Shown in pieces: positions 54,378-64,000 of a stretch of DNA of 64,000 nt (its first letter is position 1; every line of letters begins with the position of its first letter). Made by a program: the position numbers and the translations under genes. The stretch spans positions 1 through 64,000 of the forward strand of contig NZ_NTMH01000001.1 in NCBI RefSeq assembly GCF_002307475.1, in the 5' to 3' direction. Below the pieces are notes generated by a model. That model was not told the DNA's origin. It was given only the letters and a program-made list of their open reading frames with translations, and ran no database searches. Origin of the DNA: Pantoea allii. GTDB lineage: Bacteria; Pseudomonadota; Gammaproteobacteria; Enterobacterales; Enterobacteriaceae.

Positions 54378-54404
54378 ACATCGGCAAAAGAACGGAAAGG
54401 TTTA
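54378..54404 (-). promoter_or_regulatory. sigma-28 (FliA) promoter of the chemoreceptor gene
   Basis: The minus strand reads TAAA, exactly 15 bp, then GCCGATGT, matching the FliA consensus TAAA-N15-GCCGATAA at ten of twelve fixed positions. It ends about 38 bp before the start codon. Confidence 0.8.
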
Positions 54405-54480
54405 CGCTTGAAAATGAGATCTGGATCGCTAATCCAAAAAAAAACCGGCCTTGTGGGCCAGTTCCTGAAGACGGGAGGTA

Positions 54481-55116
54481 CTACCTTACGTTGACATAGA
54501 TGCCGGACGTCACGTTATCGGTTAAACGCACCACGTGATAAATCACCTGTTTGTTATGCGTTTTAATTTTCCGCTTGATATTGCCTTTATGGGACGAAAC
54601 GGTTTTCGCTTTAATTTGCATTTTATCTGATATCTGGATGGTGTCATGACCTGACATCCACATTTTCAGCATATTGGACTCCGTCTGACTTAGCGTAAGC
54701 GGGTGGACATCGAGACCCGAAGAAATACGCGGTGACATATTGAGTTTCTTTTGCAAATAGGTACTCAAAAGTGAATCCAGCGTCGAAGGCTTGATGGCTT
54801 TTGAGGTGATAATTAAATTTTTACGGACATACAAATATTCTTCAAAATGAATATTGCTGATGGCCATAAATATAAAAAACAGTGTCTCAGGATGCTGATT
54901 AATAACACTGCGAATACGTTCGCTGGAGTCGGTTTCATGAATGAAGCAATCTTCATTAATAAAAACAACACCTGGTTTTAACTGCTCACATCTTTGCTGT
55001 AATTGCTCAATGTCGGAGACGGAAGTGATATTTTTCTTTTTCACTCCTTTCGACGACATATAATCTGATAATCCCAGGCGTGTGTAGTTGCAGGAATCCA
55101 TAATAATCGTTGGCAT
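54481..55116 (-). CDS. rcsA: capsule regulator RcsA
   Basis: A 211-residue LuxR-type regulator aligning with E. coli RcsA. The C-terminal helix-turn-helix contains [20 protein letters not shown]. As heterodimer with RcsB it activates colanic acid genes and represses flhDC. The start was set at 55116 (MPTIIMDSC) by alignment; two more upstream codon positions are in frame. It sits next to fliR as in E. coli. Lon normally limits its amount. Confidence 0.95.
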   Translation of the reverse strand: MPTIIMDSCNYTRLGLSDYMSSKGVKKKNITSVSDIEQLQQRCEQLKPGVVFINEDCFIHETDSSERIRSVINQHPETLFFIFMAISNIHFEEYLYVRKNLIITSKAIKPSTLDSLLSTYLQKKLNMSPRISSGLDVHPLTLSQTESNMLKMWMSGHDTIQISDKMQIKAKTVSSHKGNIKRKIKTHNKQVIYHVVRLTDNVTSGIYVNVR

Positions 55117-55162
55117 GTTAGCGACCCTCACCAATTTGTTATCCGTTTAAATCAACGATGAA

Positions 55163-55477
55163 TTACGCGTTGCGGTACGAGAAGATTTCAAAGCGCTTTT
55201 TTTTATTGTGCTGATGCAGCGAGGCAACAGGCAATGGCCCATAAAAGTCTTCTTCCCTGACCCGTTCTGCAAAAATTTTGTATTGCTCTGACCTCACACA
55301 TGAGCCTGTATCAACCTGATTTGTTGATATAAAGCCGCACTGAGCGAAATACCGTTTTTTGGGAGCGCTGTCACTATCGCCGAAAACCCAGAGTTTTCTG
55401 ATAGGACAAGTCTTAAAAACATTTATTTCACGAAAGTGTGATGTCGATAAGCGATTTGACAATGCCGGAAAAAACAT
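55163..55477 (-). CDS. hypothetical protein between rcsA and fliR
   Basis: A possible 104-residue basic protein (containing CPIRKLWVFGDSDSAPKKRY and REEDFYGPLPVASLHQ). The first ATG has no Shine-Dalgarno. It lies inside what would be the long rcsA leader region. E. coli has no gene here that I recall. It may be real, a remnant of a larger gene, or chance; composition looks moderately protein-like. Confidence 0.35.
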   Translation of the reverse strand: MFFPALSNRLSTSHFREINVFKTCPIRKLWVFGDSDSAPKKRYFAQCGFISTNQVDTGSCVRSEQYKIFAERVREEDFYGPLPVASLHQHNKKKRFEIFSYRNA

Positions 55478-55638
55478 TTTCTGACAAGAAAAATCACATA
55501 AAAATTTTTCTTGAATAAATTCAATGTATTGCCGAATTTATCACCAAAACAACCCTGTCGATGACTCTGTTAACCGCCTGACTAAAATACGCGAAGCGCG
55601 GTTTAATAAGAATAATTTTAAGACTTTCCGCACGCTTA

Positions 55639-55652
55639 TCAGATTATCCTTA
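55639..55652 (-). promoter_or_regulatory. RcsAB box upstream of rcsA
   Basis: The minus strand reads TAAGGATAATCTGA, close to the RcsAB consensus (TAAGRATATTCYTA) and to the autoregulatory box known before rcsA. It lies about 520 bp upstream of the rcsA start, which implies a long leader or a distant promoter. Confidence 0.6.
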
Positions 55653-55743
55653 GTTGATTTCTGAAAAATGTGGTTTGAAAAATGCTCTGATAGTTATGGG
55701 TTTCTTAAGTATCAAAAGTGATAAATAGTTAGATACTTAATGT

Positions 55744-56529
55744 TCAGGCGGGGGACAGTTCTGTCAGGAACAGGGCCAGCAGATCAAATATTTCGCCGAA
55801 CAGGTGCTCACAGAAGGGCGCAAGGAGAGGCATTAGCAGGCTGATGGTCAGGATGCCCACTGATAAGGTAATCGGGAAGCCAATCGCGAAGATTGATAAC
55901 TGTGGTGAAAGGCGGTTTAACAAACCCAGGACCATGTTTAGCGTGAGGAGTAAAACGATCAAGGGTAGCGCTAACATCATGCCGTTAAGGAAAATCATGC
56001 TGGCCGATTTTGCCAGTGCCATAAAAGCATTAGCGTGCAGCGGTTCGCCACCAATGGGCAACGTATGAAAACTGTCCGACAGCAGCGAAATAAGCCACAG
56101 GTGGCCATTGAACGTCAAAAATAAAAGCATCGCCAGCATGTCGAGGAAGCGAGCAAGGACGGGCATGTTCAGTCGGCTGGCGGGATCGAAGAAGGTGGCA
56201 AACGACAGGCCCATCTGCAAGCCAATCAACTCACCGGCGGTACGAACGGCGGCAAAGGCAAACTGCATGGTAAAACCAATGGCAATACCAATGAGCATCT
56301 GCTGAATCAGCAACATGAAGCCCGCCGGTGAAAACAGGGTCACGTTTACCGGGGGCAAATTGGGGATCAGTATCCAGGTAATCATGGCCGCAAGACCAAT
56401 TCTTACCCGTTTGCTCACCGATCGTTCACTGAGCACCGGAGCGGTCGACAGTAGGGCCAAAATGCGCACCAGCGGCCAGAAAAACTGACTGACCCAGTGA
56501 ACAAGTTGGCTACTATCGAGAGTAATCAT
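55744..56529 (-). CDS. fliR: flagellar export component FliR
   Basis: A 261-residue inner-membrane protein with about six hydrophobic spans and FliR family signatures ([16 protein letters not shown], about 101-116). It is part of the FliPQR export gate at the base of the flagellum. It overlaps fliQ at 56529. Last gene of the fliL-R operon in this orientation. Confidence 0.95.
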   Translation of the reverse strand: MITLDSSQLVHWVSQFFWPLVRILALLSTAPVLSERSVSKRVRIGLAAMITWILIPNLPPVNVTLFSPAGFMLLIQQMLIGIAIGFTMQFAFAAVRTAGELIGLQMGLSFATFFDPASRLNMPVLARFLDMLAMLLFLTFNGHLWLISLLSDSFHTLPIGGEPLHANAFMALAKSASMIFLNGMMLALPLIVLLLTLNMVLGLLNRLSPQLSIFAIGFPITLSVGILTISLLMPLLAPFCEHLFGEIFDLLALFLTELSPA

Positions 56530-56798
56530 CAGCCGATGATATAAGGCAGGTTAGAAAAGACGGTGCGGATGTAATCCAGCAACACGTTTAACATCCACGG
56601 GCCGGCAATGATGCCAGTGGTTGCCACTGCAATAATTTTTGGAATAAAAGACAGCGTTTGTTCATTGATCTGGGTAGCCGCTTGCAGCAGGCTCACCAGT
56701 AAACCGCTAACCAGCGCGGCCAGTAGCATGGGGGCAGCCAGGAGCAGCGCAACGCGCATCGCTTCCTGTCCCATAGCCATTACCGATTCAGGTGTCAT
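56529..56798 (-). CDS. fliQ: flagellar export component FliQ
   Basis: An 89-residue protein with two transmembrane helices (about 16-38, 52-75) and the family sequence [19 protein letters not shown]. It completes the export gate with FliP and FliR. Its ATG is 26 bp after the fliP stop. Confidence 0.96.
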   Translation of the reverse strand: MTPESVMAMGQEAMRVALLLAAPMLLAALVSGLLVSLLQAATQINEQTLSFIPKIIAVATTGIIAGPWMLNVLLDYIRTVFSNLPYIIG

Positions 56799-56824
56799 GT
56801 ATTTCTCCCGTGCAACGGATGAGA

Positions 56825-57559
56825 TCAGGAATAGAAACTTTGTGCCAGCGATCCCACCAGCAATTGCCAGCCGTCCACCAGAACAAACAACATTAATTTA
56901 AAAGGCAGAGCAATGGTTGCCGGGGGAACCATCATCATACCTAACGCCATTAATACACTGGCAACGACCAGGTCGATAATTAAGAAAGGAATAAATACCG
57001 TAAAGCCAATTTGGAAAGCGGTTTTTAATTCGCTGGTGACATAAGCAGGCAGCAAAATGCGCATCGGCACGGCTTCGGGCCCAGCAATGGGTGCTGTATT
57101 AGCGAGGCGGGCAAATAACGCTAAGTCGGCCTCACGGGTTTGACGCAGCATAAACTCACGCAGCGGCTGCGACCCTTTTTCAATCGCCACATCCATATTG
57201 ATTTTATCCTGACTAAAAGGCAGGTAGGCATCCTGATAAATTTTATCGAACGTCGGGGCCATAATAAAAAAAGTTAAAAAGAGCGTCAGGCCAAGTAATA
57301 CCTGGTTAGGTGGCGCGGAAGGCGTCCCCAGGGCACTACGCAGCAGGCCGAAAACGATAATGATGCGGGTAAAGCTTGTCATCATTAACAGAATGGCCGG
57401 AAGAAACGTTAACGAGGTAATAAAAACCAGCGTTTGCACCGGCAGTGACCAACTTTGGCCACCATTGGCTAATGGCTGACTAACCAGGCCCGGCAGTTGG
57501 GCATGGGCGACCGGTGCCAGCAACAGCAGCGGCAGAAGAGGAAGCAGTCGACGCATCAT
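56825..57559 (-). CDS. fliP: flagellar export component FliP
   Basis: A 244-residue protein with a cleavable signal peptide ([13 protein letters not shown]) and four membrane spans, including the family motif [20 protein letters not shown]. Five copies of FliP form the core of the export gate. It overlaps fliO by 4 nt. Confidence 0.96.
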   Translation of the reverse strand: MMRRLLPLLPLLLLAPVAHAQLPGLVSQPLANGGQSWSLPVQTLVFITSLTFLPAILLMMTSFTRIIIVFGLLRSALGTPSAPPNQVLLGLTLFLTFFIMAPTFDKIYQDAYLPFSQDKINMDVAIEKGSQPLREFMLRQTREADLALFARLANTAPIAGPEAVPMRILLPAYVTSELKTAFQIGFTVFIPFLIIDLVVASVLMALGMMMVPPATIALPFKLMLFVLVDGWQLLVGSLAQSFYS

Positions 57560-57954
57560 GGATTTTTTCCGGGACGTTTAACCAGATTTTGTAACAGCTG
57601 ACGGAAATCCTGCGGTGCTGGCTTTTCCGGTGTGTTCATGTCGGGTGAGGCCGGTGGCAACGTATGCAGGTGAGTAATCTGCTGAGCAGTGACGCCAAGC
57701 ACCAGGCGCGCATCAGGTGTATCCACAATCACGACGCGCTCGCGCTGACCAACCTGCACACTGGCCGTAAGATTAAGCTCACGGCTGCCCACTTTTTTAG
57801 GCGCAAACCCCATGCGGCGAGCCAGCCAGGCACAGGCCAGAATCAACAATATAATGACGACTAATACGCCACTGACTTGAGTCAGTACTGAACCTGCCGA
57901 AATCGGCTGCGCCGGAGGCGTAGCAGGTTGTAGCGTGTGATTCTGGTTATTCAT
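57556..57954 (-). CDS. fliO: flagellar biosynthesis protein FliO
   Basis: A 132-residue bitopic protein: short periplasmic start, TM helix about 22-44, and a cytoplasmic domain with [20 protein letters not shown]. FliO assists FliP assembly. The tail is Pro-rich. It lies 1 nt after fliN. Confidence 0.95.
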   Translation of the reverse strand: MNNQNHTLQPATPPAQPISAGSVLTQVSGVLVVIILLILACAWLARRMGFAPKKVGSRELNLTASVQVGQRERVVIVDTPDARLVLGVTAQQITHLHTLPPASPDMNTPEKPAPQDFRQLLQNLVKRPGKNP

Positions 57955-57955
57955 C

Positions 57956-58369
57956 TTAACGGCTCAGGCGACGCATACGTTCTGACGGCGTAATAATATC
58001 TGTGATGCGCACGCCATACTTATCGTTCACAACGACGACTTCGCCCTGAGCAATCAAATAGCCATTAATCAGGATGTCCAGAGGTTCACCTGCAAGACCA
58101 TCCAGTGAGACAACGGAACCCTGAGTCAGACGCAGGAGTTCTTTAATCGTCATTTTTGTGCGGCCAAGCTCGACGGTGAGCTTCACCGGGATATCCATGA
58201 TCAGGTCAATGTCCTGCAACGAACCTGATGCATTACTGCTTTCAAACGTTTTGAATACGTCGTCACTCTGTGAAGCGCTGGCACCAGAGCCAACCTGCTC
58301 ATTCATTGCTTCAGCCCACAGATCGTCCGCAGAGATGGTGTCATCGGACGGTTTCTTGCTGTCAGTCAT
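57956..58369 (-). CDS. fliN: flagellar switch protein FliN
   Basis: A 137-residue C-ring protein. The SpoA domain (about 60-135) includes DIPVKLTVELGRTKMTIKEL and the end MRRLSR. With FliM and FliG it sets motor direction. It overlaps fliM by 8 nt. Confidence 0.96.
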   Translation of the reverse strand: MTDSKKPSDDTISADDLWAEAMNEQVGSGASASQSDDVFKTFESSNASGSLQDIDLIMDIPVKLTVELGRTKMTIKELLRLTQGSVVSLDGLAGEPLDILINGYLIAQGEVVVVNDKYGVRITDIITPSERMRRLSR

Positions 58370-59369
58370 GGGGCTGTTCCTCGTTAAGCGAATTCAAAAT
58401 CGGGTTAATCAAATGTTCAACACGCAGGGCGTACTGGCCGTTGAGCGTGCCATACTGGCTGGTTAAAACAGGCACACCGTCCACATGGGCAATAATGCGC
58501 TCTGGCTTTTCAATCGGCAGAACATCACCAGGCTTCAGCTGTAAAACGCGCGACAGACGCAATGATGTTTCAGCAAAATGGGCAATCAGTTCCAGTTCGG
58601 AGTGCTGAACCTGCTTCACCAGATTGTCGCGCCAGTGTGTGTCTTCTGAACGCGAGTTTTCCAGTGGCGGATTCACCAGCAACTCACGCAGAGGTTCAAT
58701 CATCGAAAACGGAATACAGATGTTGAACTCACCGACAAGGTTGCCGATCTCGACCTGGAATGGCGTATTCACAACGATATCGTTAGGCGATGTGGTGATG
58801 TTGGTGAACTTCACCTGCATTTCCGAACGCACGTACTCGACATCCAGTGGGTAAATGGCTTTCCACGCATCGCTGTAGCCGTCCAGCGCCAGCTTCAGCA
58901 TGCGGCGGATGACACGTTGCTCAGTATGGGTAAACTCACGTCCTTCTACTTTAGTAGGAAAACGACCATCACCGCCAAAAAGGTTATCAACTGCAATAAA
59001 GACCAGGCTCGGCGAAAACACCACCAGTGCCGTACCGCGTAACGGTTTAAGGTGGATCAGATTCAGGTTGGTTGGCACCGGCAGATTGCGGGCAAACTCA
59101 TGGTAAGGCTGAATCTTAATCGCGCCTACGCTGATATCCGGGCTACGGCGTAGCAGGTTAAACAGCGCCATACGGAAACTACGGGCAAAACGCTCGTTAA
59201 TAATTTCCAGCGCCTGCAGACGCTCGCGCACCACGCGACGCTGGGTATTCGGATCATAAGGACGAATATCGCCCTCAGGTCCGTTTTGTTTCTTTTCTTC
59301 TTCCGCACTGCCGCTGTCGCCGTTAAGTAGCGCGTCAATTTCAGCCTGGGAGAGAATGCTGTCGCCCAT
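58362..59369 (-). CDS. fliM: flagellar switch protein FliM
   Basis: A 335-residue switch protein. The N-terminal CheY-P binding segment ILSQAEIDALLNGD, a middle domain with FARSFRMALFNLLRRSPDI, and a C-terminal SpoA domain are all complete. It sits 4 nt from fliL. Confidence 0.97.
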   Translation of the reverse strand: MGDSILSQAEIDALLNGDSGSAEEEKKQNGPEGDIRPYDPNTQRRVVRERLQALEIINERFARSFRMALFNLLRRSPDISVGAIKIQPYHEFARNLPVPTNLNLIHLKPLRGTALVVFSPSLVFIAVDNLFGGDGRFPTKVEGREFTHTEQRVIRRMLKLALDGYSDAWKAIYPLDVEYVRSEMQVKFTNITTSPNDIVVNTPFQVEIGNLVGEFNICIPFSMIEPLRELLVNPPLENSRSEDTHWRDNLVKQVQHSELELIAHFAETSLRLSRVLQLKPGDVLPIEKPERIIAHVDGVPVLTSQYGTLNGQYALRVEHLINPILNSLNEEQPHD

Positions 59370-59373
59370 TGAT

Positions 59374-59859
59374 TCACCTCAAAATGAAGGCGGTAAACAG
59401 TACGTCGTCTACAGCCTGCGGAGGTTGACCTTTTACCAGTGGTGGTGCCAGCGCCTGTTTGATTTGCTCAACAAGCGCTTGCTTTCCTTGCTCCGTCGCC
59501 AGCGCAGCTGCGTTCTGACGAGACAGCAGCAGTAACAGACGACTGCGAACCTCAGGCAGGTAGTCACTCATCCGACGACGTGTTTCTTCATCCGGCAGAC
59601 GTAGCGTAAAGCCTACGTACAGAACGCGGTCTGGGTCGTTGTCGGGATTGACCAGGTTAACCGTAAATGTATCAAGTGCAAAAAAGACCGGGGCGGGAGG
59701 CGGTTCAACTTTCGCGACCTCCGGCTTATCACCCTCGTGTTTATTCATTATTCGCCAGACTGCATAGCCTGCCACGCTGCAAGCGGCCAGCGTTACGATC
59801 AGTAACACTGGTATTAAGAGTTTTCGTTTGCGGCCTTTGGCTTTCGCGTTATCAGACAT
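59374..59859 (-). CDS. fliL: flagellar basal-body protein FliL
   Basis: A 161-residue protein with one N-terminal TM helix (about 15-37) and a periplasmic domain [12 protein letters not shown]...[10 protein letters not shown] typical of FliL, a stator-associated ring protein. A 129-bp gap separates it from fliK, where the fliL operon promoter must lie. Confidence 0.95.
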   Translation of the reverse strand: MSDNAKAKGRKRKLLIPVLLIVTLAACSVAGYAVWRIMNKHEGDKPEVAKVEPPPAPVFFALDTFTVNLVNPDNDPDRVLYVGFTLRLPDEETRRRMSDYLPEVRSRLLLLLSRQNAAALATEQGKQALVEQIKQALAPPLVKGQPPQAVDDVLFTAFILR

Positions 59860-59988
59860 TTTTGCAGTAACTTCCTGTGAATTATGGGCAAGCCTCTCGG
59901 CTCGCCTGAACAGATTATCGCGTGTCTTAAGTCAAACAATGGCAAGAAAAGACACGGGTTTTACGCTTACCTTCAGCGTTTGTCGCTG

Positions 59989-61263
59989 TCAGGCAAATGT
60001 GTCGACTGCGCCCTTGCCGGTTAACCGGGCCTGAAGAGACTGCGGTACGGCAATGGGCGTAATGTCGTTATCACTATCCTGAGTAAGGGAGAAGCTGCCG
60101 TGCTGTCCGTCGCGACGCGCCTCCTGTTGCTGCTGGAAGCCTTGTCCCTGCGAAAAACTCTCACTGCTTACCTGACTCTCACCCAGGTTAATACCGCTTT
60201 CAGCCAGTGCACTACGCAACTGGGGAAGCGCGGCTTCCAGCGCGGCTCTGACATGGCTATGACTGGAAACCATACTTAACTGTGCCTGATCGTTATTCAG
60301 TTTCAGGCTGATCTGAATCGCACCCAAATCTTCAGGATGCAAACGCAGCTCTGCGTTCTGCTGACCGTTGCGACTAAACATCACAATTTGCTGACTCAGC
60401 GCCTGCTGCCATTCATTACTGCCCAGATGCGCATTGAGCATCGGGGTCGACGGTGAGTTCATTGGCGCTGCTGCGCCAGGCGACTGCAGTAAACTGCTGG
60501 CGCTGCTCAGGGGCGCACTAATAATGGCCTGATTATCACTGGCCGTTGCCGTTAACGGGCGGTCATCCTGCTTCGTAACGCTGCTGAGTATTTGCTGAAA
60601 GCTGCCGTCAGTGGTCAGTGTCGCAGGCGCAGCCGCGGGGTTATTACTTGCCGCGGAGGCTATGCCGCTAGCGGGCAGATTGGTCTGGCTAACTTTGCTC
60701 GCCAGGTTTCCGTCCTGCACCTTAGTGTTCTTCGTTTCTTTGTCATCACCGGTCAGTGCCGTATTAACAGCCTGGGTCAGGGCTGACAATGCTGAGCGTG
60801 GAGCTTCCCGAAGGCTATCGGCGTCACGGCTTGCCACGCTCTCTTTGACCGCCTGCTGCAGACCCGTTGCCGGTAACATGGCAAACAGCGCCTGAATATT
60901 CTGCATGTCGCTGTTATTAAGGACAGCGCCAGTTAACTCATCCTTATCATCGGCTGATTTTGTACCGGCTTTAATATTTTCCGGTTTAAACAAGGCACTG
61001 AGCGCCGTGGGTGTTTCCAGCGAAGAGAGCAGGGCATTCAATGACGTGGCCGTTTTACCCTCAGTGTCAGCGGTAACATTTTTATCGGTAGCCAGCGGGG
61101 TTTTACCGTGCAGTTTAGCGAGGGAAAGCAACTGGTTTCCCAGGGCGGTAATAAAGTCCTGTGGCAGAGCTTCTCCACCACTGGCGAGCAAATCTGTAGT
61201 ACCTGATGTTTCAGCGGTGCCGATGGCTTTGGTCGTCAACGCGGTGTTTGGCAACGTAATCAT
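59989..61263 (-). CDS. fliK: flagellar hook-length control protein FliK
   Basis: A 424-residue Ala/Ser/Thr-rich ruler protein. The C-terminal substrate-specificity domain holds the conserved [19 protein letters not shown] (about 305-323). The variable ruler part sets hook length. It overlaps fliJ by 4 nt. Confidence 0.94.
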   Translation of the reverse strand: MITLPNTALTTKAIGTAETSGTTDLLASGGEALPQDFITALGNQLLSLAKLHGKTPLATDKNVTADTEGKTATSLNALLSSLETPTALSALFKPENIKAGTKSADDKDELTGAVLNNSDMQNIQALFAMLPATGLQQAVKESVASRDADSLREAPRSALSALTQAVNTALTGDDKETKNTKVQDGNLASKVSQTNLPASGIASAASNNPAAAPATLTTDGSFQQILSSVTKQDDRPLTATASDNQAIISAPLSSASSLLQSPGAAAPMNSPSTPMLNAHLGSNEWQQALSQQIVMFSRNGQQNAELRLHPEDLGAIQISLKLNNDQAQLSMVSSHSHVRAALEAALPQLRSALAESGINLGESQVSSESFSQGQGFQQQQEARRDGQHGSFSLTQDSDNDITPIAVPQSLQARLTGKGAVDTFA

Positions 61264-61703
61264 TCGCCTTTCCTCTGTGAAGCCCGTTGGGCAAATTCAT
61301 CCATCCGTTTCTGATCGAGACGGTTTTCTTGTCGTAATGCATTTTCCTCTGCCCGGGTAATCAGCGTTTGGTAGGCATTCAGGCGCTGCTGTTTTTCACG
61401 CCAGTTAACCAGCGCCTGCTCCAGTCGTTGATTCCAGTGCTGTAACTGACTGCGATGTTGGTCAATCGCTTTTTCCAGCGTCTGGATAAACTGGTGATAG
61501 TTGGTCCAGCGATTGCTGGCAATACCGCTGGACATGTCGCTGTTCAGCTTGTTGCGGTATTCATCCTGATAATCAAGCAGCATGGTGAGCTGCTCGTTAG
61601 CCGCCTGCTGACCACGGCGCATATCGCCTAACAAAACGGCAGCGCGTTCCAGATCCTGTTCCGCCAGGTCACGCAGTGTGTCAATGGCATTAGCTGTTTT
61701 CAT
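61260..61703 (-). CDS. fliJ: flagellar export chaperone FliJ
   Basis: A 147-residue coiled-coil protein. FliJ sits within the FliI hexamer ring and carries empty chaperones. The whole chain is predicted helical with repeated Gln, Arg and Glu. It lies 28 nt after fliI. Confidence 0.94.
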   Translation of the reverse strand: MKTANAIDTLRDLAEQDLERAAVLLGDMRRGQQAANEQLTMLLDYQDEYRNKLNSDMSSGIASNRWTNYHQFIQTLEKAIDQHRSQLQHWNQRLEQALVNWREKQQRLNAYQTLITRAEENALRQENRLDQKRMDEFAQRASQRKGE

Positions 61704-61731
61704 TAGGATGTCCTCGTATTAAACGCGCGGC

Positions 61732-63093
61732 TTAGCCGAACAAGGCGTGCAAGTGCAGGCAGGCATCGTCGTACTCACTGCGTTCAAAAATGCCTTGTTG
61801 CAGGAAGGCTTCCATCTGCGGGTAAAGCTGAATGGCTTTATCCAGCATGGGATCGCTGCCTGCGGCATAGGCGCCGACGCTGACCAGGTCACGGTTGCGC
61901 TGGAAACTCGAGAGCAACTGCTTGAACTGGCGTACGCGTGCATACTGGTTCTCATCAATCAGTGATGTCATGGCACGGCTGATTGACGCTTCAATATCAA
62001 TGGCCGGATAGTGCCCGGCTTCAGCGAGACGGCGTGACAACACGATGTGCCCGTCGAGTATCGCGCGAGCAGAGTCGGCAATCGGGTCCTGCTGGTCGTC
62101 GCCTTCGGTCAGTACGGTGTAAAAGGCGGTAATGGAACCGCCGCCATCGATGCCGTTACCGGCGCGTTCAACCAGTGCCGGGAGCTTGGCAAACACGGAC
62201 GGTGGATAGCCTTTGGTGGCCGGTGGCTCACCGATCGCCAGGGCAATCTCACGCTGCGCCATCGCATAGCGCGTCAGGGAGTCCATGATCAACAGGACAT
62301 GTTTACCGCGATCGCGAAAGTCTTCTGCAATTCGTGTGGCATAGGCGGCACCCTGAAGACGTAACAGCGGCGACACATCGGCCGGCGCGGCAATTACCAC
62401 GGAACGGGCACGGCCTTCAGCACCTAAAATATTTTCGATAAAGTCTTTAACTTCACGACCACGTTCACCGATTAATCCCACGACAATCACGTCGGCCTGG
62501 GTATAGCGCGCCATCATGCCAAGCAGCACGCTCTTACCGACGCCTGAACCCGCAAACAGCCCCATACGTTGACCACGGCCGACGGTAAGCAGGGCATTGA
62601 TAGCACGCACGCCGGTATCCAGTACGTCAGTGATGGGCGTACGCTGTAAGGGGTTAAACGGCGGCGTATTTAAGGCCGCGCGGTAGCCCGTTTCCGGTGA
62701 CGGCAGGCCATCAAGAGGACGTCCGCTGCCGTCAAGTACGCGGCCCAGCAGTTGTGGGCCAAGCAGAAGCTGTTTGCCTGCCTGTGGGTGTTCACCCGTG
62801 GCGCGGGCATAAACGCGAGCGCCAGGCAGAATGCCGTCCACTTCTTCCAGCGGCATCATCAGCAGCTTCTGACCGTTAAAGCCGACCACTTCACTTTCAA
62901 TTTCGCTAATGGTTTTACCGTCGTTACGTTCAATCACACAGGTCGAACCGAGGGGCAACTGCAGGCCGGTTGCCTCCAGCACCAGGCCGGTGGCACGGGT
63001 CAGACGTCCATAACGACGAATGGGTTGGACCTGCGCAATACGACTCTCAAAAGCATCAAGCGAGCCAAGCCAGCGGTTCAGACGTGTGGTCAT
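61732..63093 (-). CDS. fliI: flagellum-specific ATPase FliI
   Basis: A 453-residue F1-beta-like ATPase. Walker A is [11 protein letters not shown] (about 167-177), Walker [16 protein letters not shown]. It energises flagellar type III export. The start at 63093 ([10 protein letters not shown]) matches E. coli; ten further residues are possible upstream but lie within fliH. It overlaps the fliH stop by one base. Confidence 0.97.
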   Translation of the reverse strand: MTTRLNRWLGSLDAFESRIAQVQPIRRYGRLTRATGLVLEATGLQLPLGSTCVIERNDGKTISEIESEVVGFNGQKLLMMPLEEVDGILPGARVYARATGEHPQAGKQLLLGPQLLGRVLDGSGRPLDGLPSPETGYRAALNTPPFNPLQRTPITDVLDTGVRAINALLTVGRGQRMGLFAGSGVGKSVLLGMMARYTQADVIVVGLIGERGREVKDFIENILGAEGRARSVVIAAPADVSPLLRLQGAAYATRIAEDFRDRGKHVLLIMDSLTRYAMAQREIALAIGEPPATKGYPPSVFAKLPALVERAGNGIDGGGSITAFYTVLTEGDDQQDPIADSARAILDGHIVLSRRLAEAGHYPAIDIEASISRAMTSLIDENQYARVRQFKQLLSSFQRNRDLVSVGAYAAGSDPMLDKAIQLYPQMEAFLQQGIFERSEYDDACLHLHALFG

Positions 63094-63791
63094 TAAAACT
63101 CTCCCGGTGCAGCAAGGCGGCACAGTTCCTGCCAGCGAGTGGCTACGCTGGCGTCAAGATCGCCATCTTCGGCGCTGAGCTTACAGCCGCCGGGATGCAA
63201 CGTATTATCCGCCAGTAAACGCCAGCCGTGCAGATCAAGCGTGGGCCCTAACGTCTGCTCAATTCTCAGTAAATCATCCGGATGCACGCGCAGCTGAGGT
63301 TTACCGCTGAACATAGGTTCCTGCTGAAGCAGGCCCTGAATCTGACGAAGCAGGGCACTACCATCCACCGTCGTCGCCTGACCGATCACCGAACGGGCGG
63401 CTTCAAGCGCCAGTTGCATCAGGCGGGCTGCAATCACGCTGTCCAGTGATTCCAGCGTGTTCTGAAACTCAGTCACCAACTGCTGCATACGGGCCTGCAA
63501 CGGCGCCTGCTGCTGCTGTGCATCGGCCAGACCTTGCTGAAAGCCTGCGTCGTAACCGGTCTTCTGCCCTTCAGCAAATCCCTGCAGGTGGCCTTCGCTA
63601 TAGCCTTGTCCATGGGCTTCTTTACGCAGCTGCTGCTGCATATGTTCAAACTGTTGTTGTTGCTCATCTTCTTCAGATTCGAAGACCTCAACGTCTGTTG
63701 GCTCAGCCGTCACCATGGCAGGTTCTTCAGTACGACCCAGCTCTACCGGCTGCCACAGCTGCCATGGACGGGCGGAAAATGCATCAGACAT
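63093..63791 (-). CDS. fliH: flagellar export ATPase regulator FliH
   Basis: A 232-residue protein with a Gln/Glu-rich N-terminal half, GxxxG-type repeats ([21 protein letters not shown], shortened here as [14 protein letters not shown]), and a C-terminal domain related to F1 delta. It holds FliI at the export gate through FliN. Start at 63791 ([10 protein letters not shown]) overlaps the fliG stop by 8 nt. Confidence 0.95.
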   Translation of the reverse strand: MSDAFSARPWQLWQPVELGRTEEPAMVTAEPTDVEVFESEEDEQQQQFEHMQQQLRKEAHGQGYSEGHLQGFAEGQKTGYDAGFQQGLADAQQQQAPLQARMQQLVTEFQNTLESLDSVIAARLMQLALEAARSVIGQATTVDGSALLRQIQGLLQQEPMFSGKPQLRVHPDDLLRIEQTLGPTLDLHGWRLLADNTLHPGGCKLSAEDGDLDASVATRWQELCRLAAPGEF

Positions 63792-64000
63792 AGGTTTCCT
63801 CGCCACCACCGATTACCATCTCGCCGGACTCTGCCAGGCGGCGAACCACCAACAGGATTGCTTTCTGTTCGTTCTCGACCGCAGACATACGCACCGGACC
63901 ACGGTTGGCGAGATCGTCGCGCAGGATATCTGCCGCACGTGCTGACATGTTTTTGAGGAACTTCTCGCGCAGTGGCTGCTCGGCACCTTTCAGTGCGATC
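63784..64000 (-). CDS. fliG: flagellar switch protein FliG, C-terminal part (runs off window)
   Basis: The last 71 codons of fliG. The sequence LKGAEQPLREKFLKNMSARA and RGPVRMSAVENEQKAILL is the torque-generating C-terminal domain that contacts MotA, nearly identical to E. coli. The 5' part lies beyond the window edge. Confidence 0.97.
   Translation of the reverse strand, partial: IALKGAEQPLREKFLKNMSARAADILRDDLANRGPVRMSAVENEQKAILLVVRRLAESGEMVIGGGEETYV

Overview
The window is chromosomal DNA of an enterobacterium close to Enterobacter, Lelliottia, Kosakonia or Citrobacter; the genus cannot be fixed from sequence alone. The right third has the E. coli-type order mtfA, yedJ, dcm, vsr, yedI, yodC, mpgP, yodD, dsrB, rcsA, fliR to fliG, with proteins that align through E. 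coli homologues recalled from memory. The left half is accessory DNA absent from the K-12 version of this neighbourhood.

Layout. 1-9.4 kb: a type VI secretion (T6SS) effector locus with an EagR-type chaperone, a PAAR/Rhs effector with a putative ADP-ribosyltransferase-like tip, its immunity gene, and a 3.8 kb AT-rich array of small orphan immunity-like genes that includes three paralogues. 9.4-17.5 kb: a fructose-family PTS (EIIA, EIIB, EIIC), a GH38 alpha-mannosidase, a PRD/EIIA regulator and a glycoporin, apparently one operon for a mannose-containing glycoside. 17.6-18.8 kb: a heat-shock unit with an Hsp20 chaperone and two small proteins. 18.8-21.6 kb: a metal-chelate-type ABC importer behind a perfect 18-bp palindrome resembling a Zur box. 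21.9-30.5 kb: a second T6SS effector locus with VgrG, a TPR adaptor, a 42-aa membrane peptide, a PAAR-like/Rhs protein with a type-15-like HxxD toxin tip, and a helical immunity protein. 31-39.5 kb: an MFS exporter, a ferrochelatase, a four-gene sugar-acid operon (DeoR-HTH/PfkB fusion kinase, aldolase, MFS carrier, 2-hydroxyacid dehydrogenase) and a decayed sugar-binding-protein gene.

From tRNA-Asn (39.8 kb) rightward the content is mostly conserved: mtfA, a prophage-type ASCH-like gene, yedJ, an Arc-like protein, an MCP with an atypical signalling tip, dcm and vsr (divergent here), yedI, yodC, a glucosyl/mannosyl-3-phosphoglycerate synthase next to its phosphatase, a shortened DsrA-like sRNA, yodD, a YqaE-type peptide, dsrB, a second MCP with a sigma-28 promoter, rcsA, and fliR-Q-P-O-N-M-L-K-J-I-H plus the 3' end of fliG.

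How the parts work together: the two Rhs loci supply interbacterial toxins with matched and hoarded immunity; the PTS and sugar-acid operons each carry uptake, catabolism and control as a unit; the fli block with two MCPs and rcsA links motility to capsule control. The strongest candidates for new biology are the immunity array with its three-member family, the uncharacterised Rhs tips, the translationally coupled 42-aa peptide, the Zur-like palindrome before the ABC importer, and the truncated DsrA.
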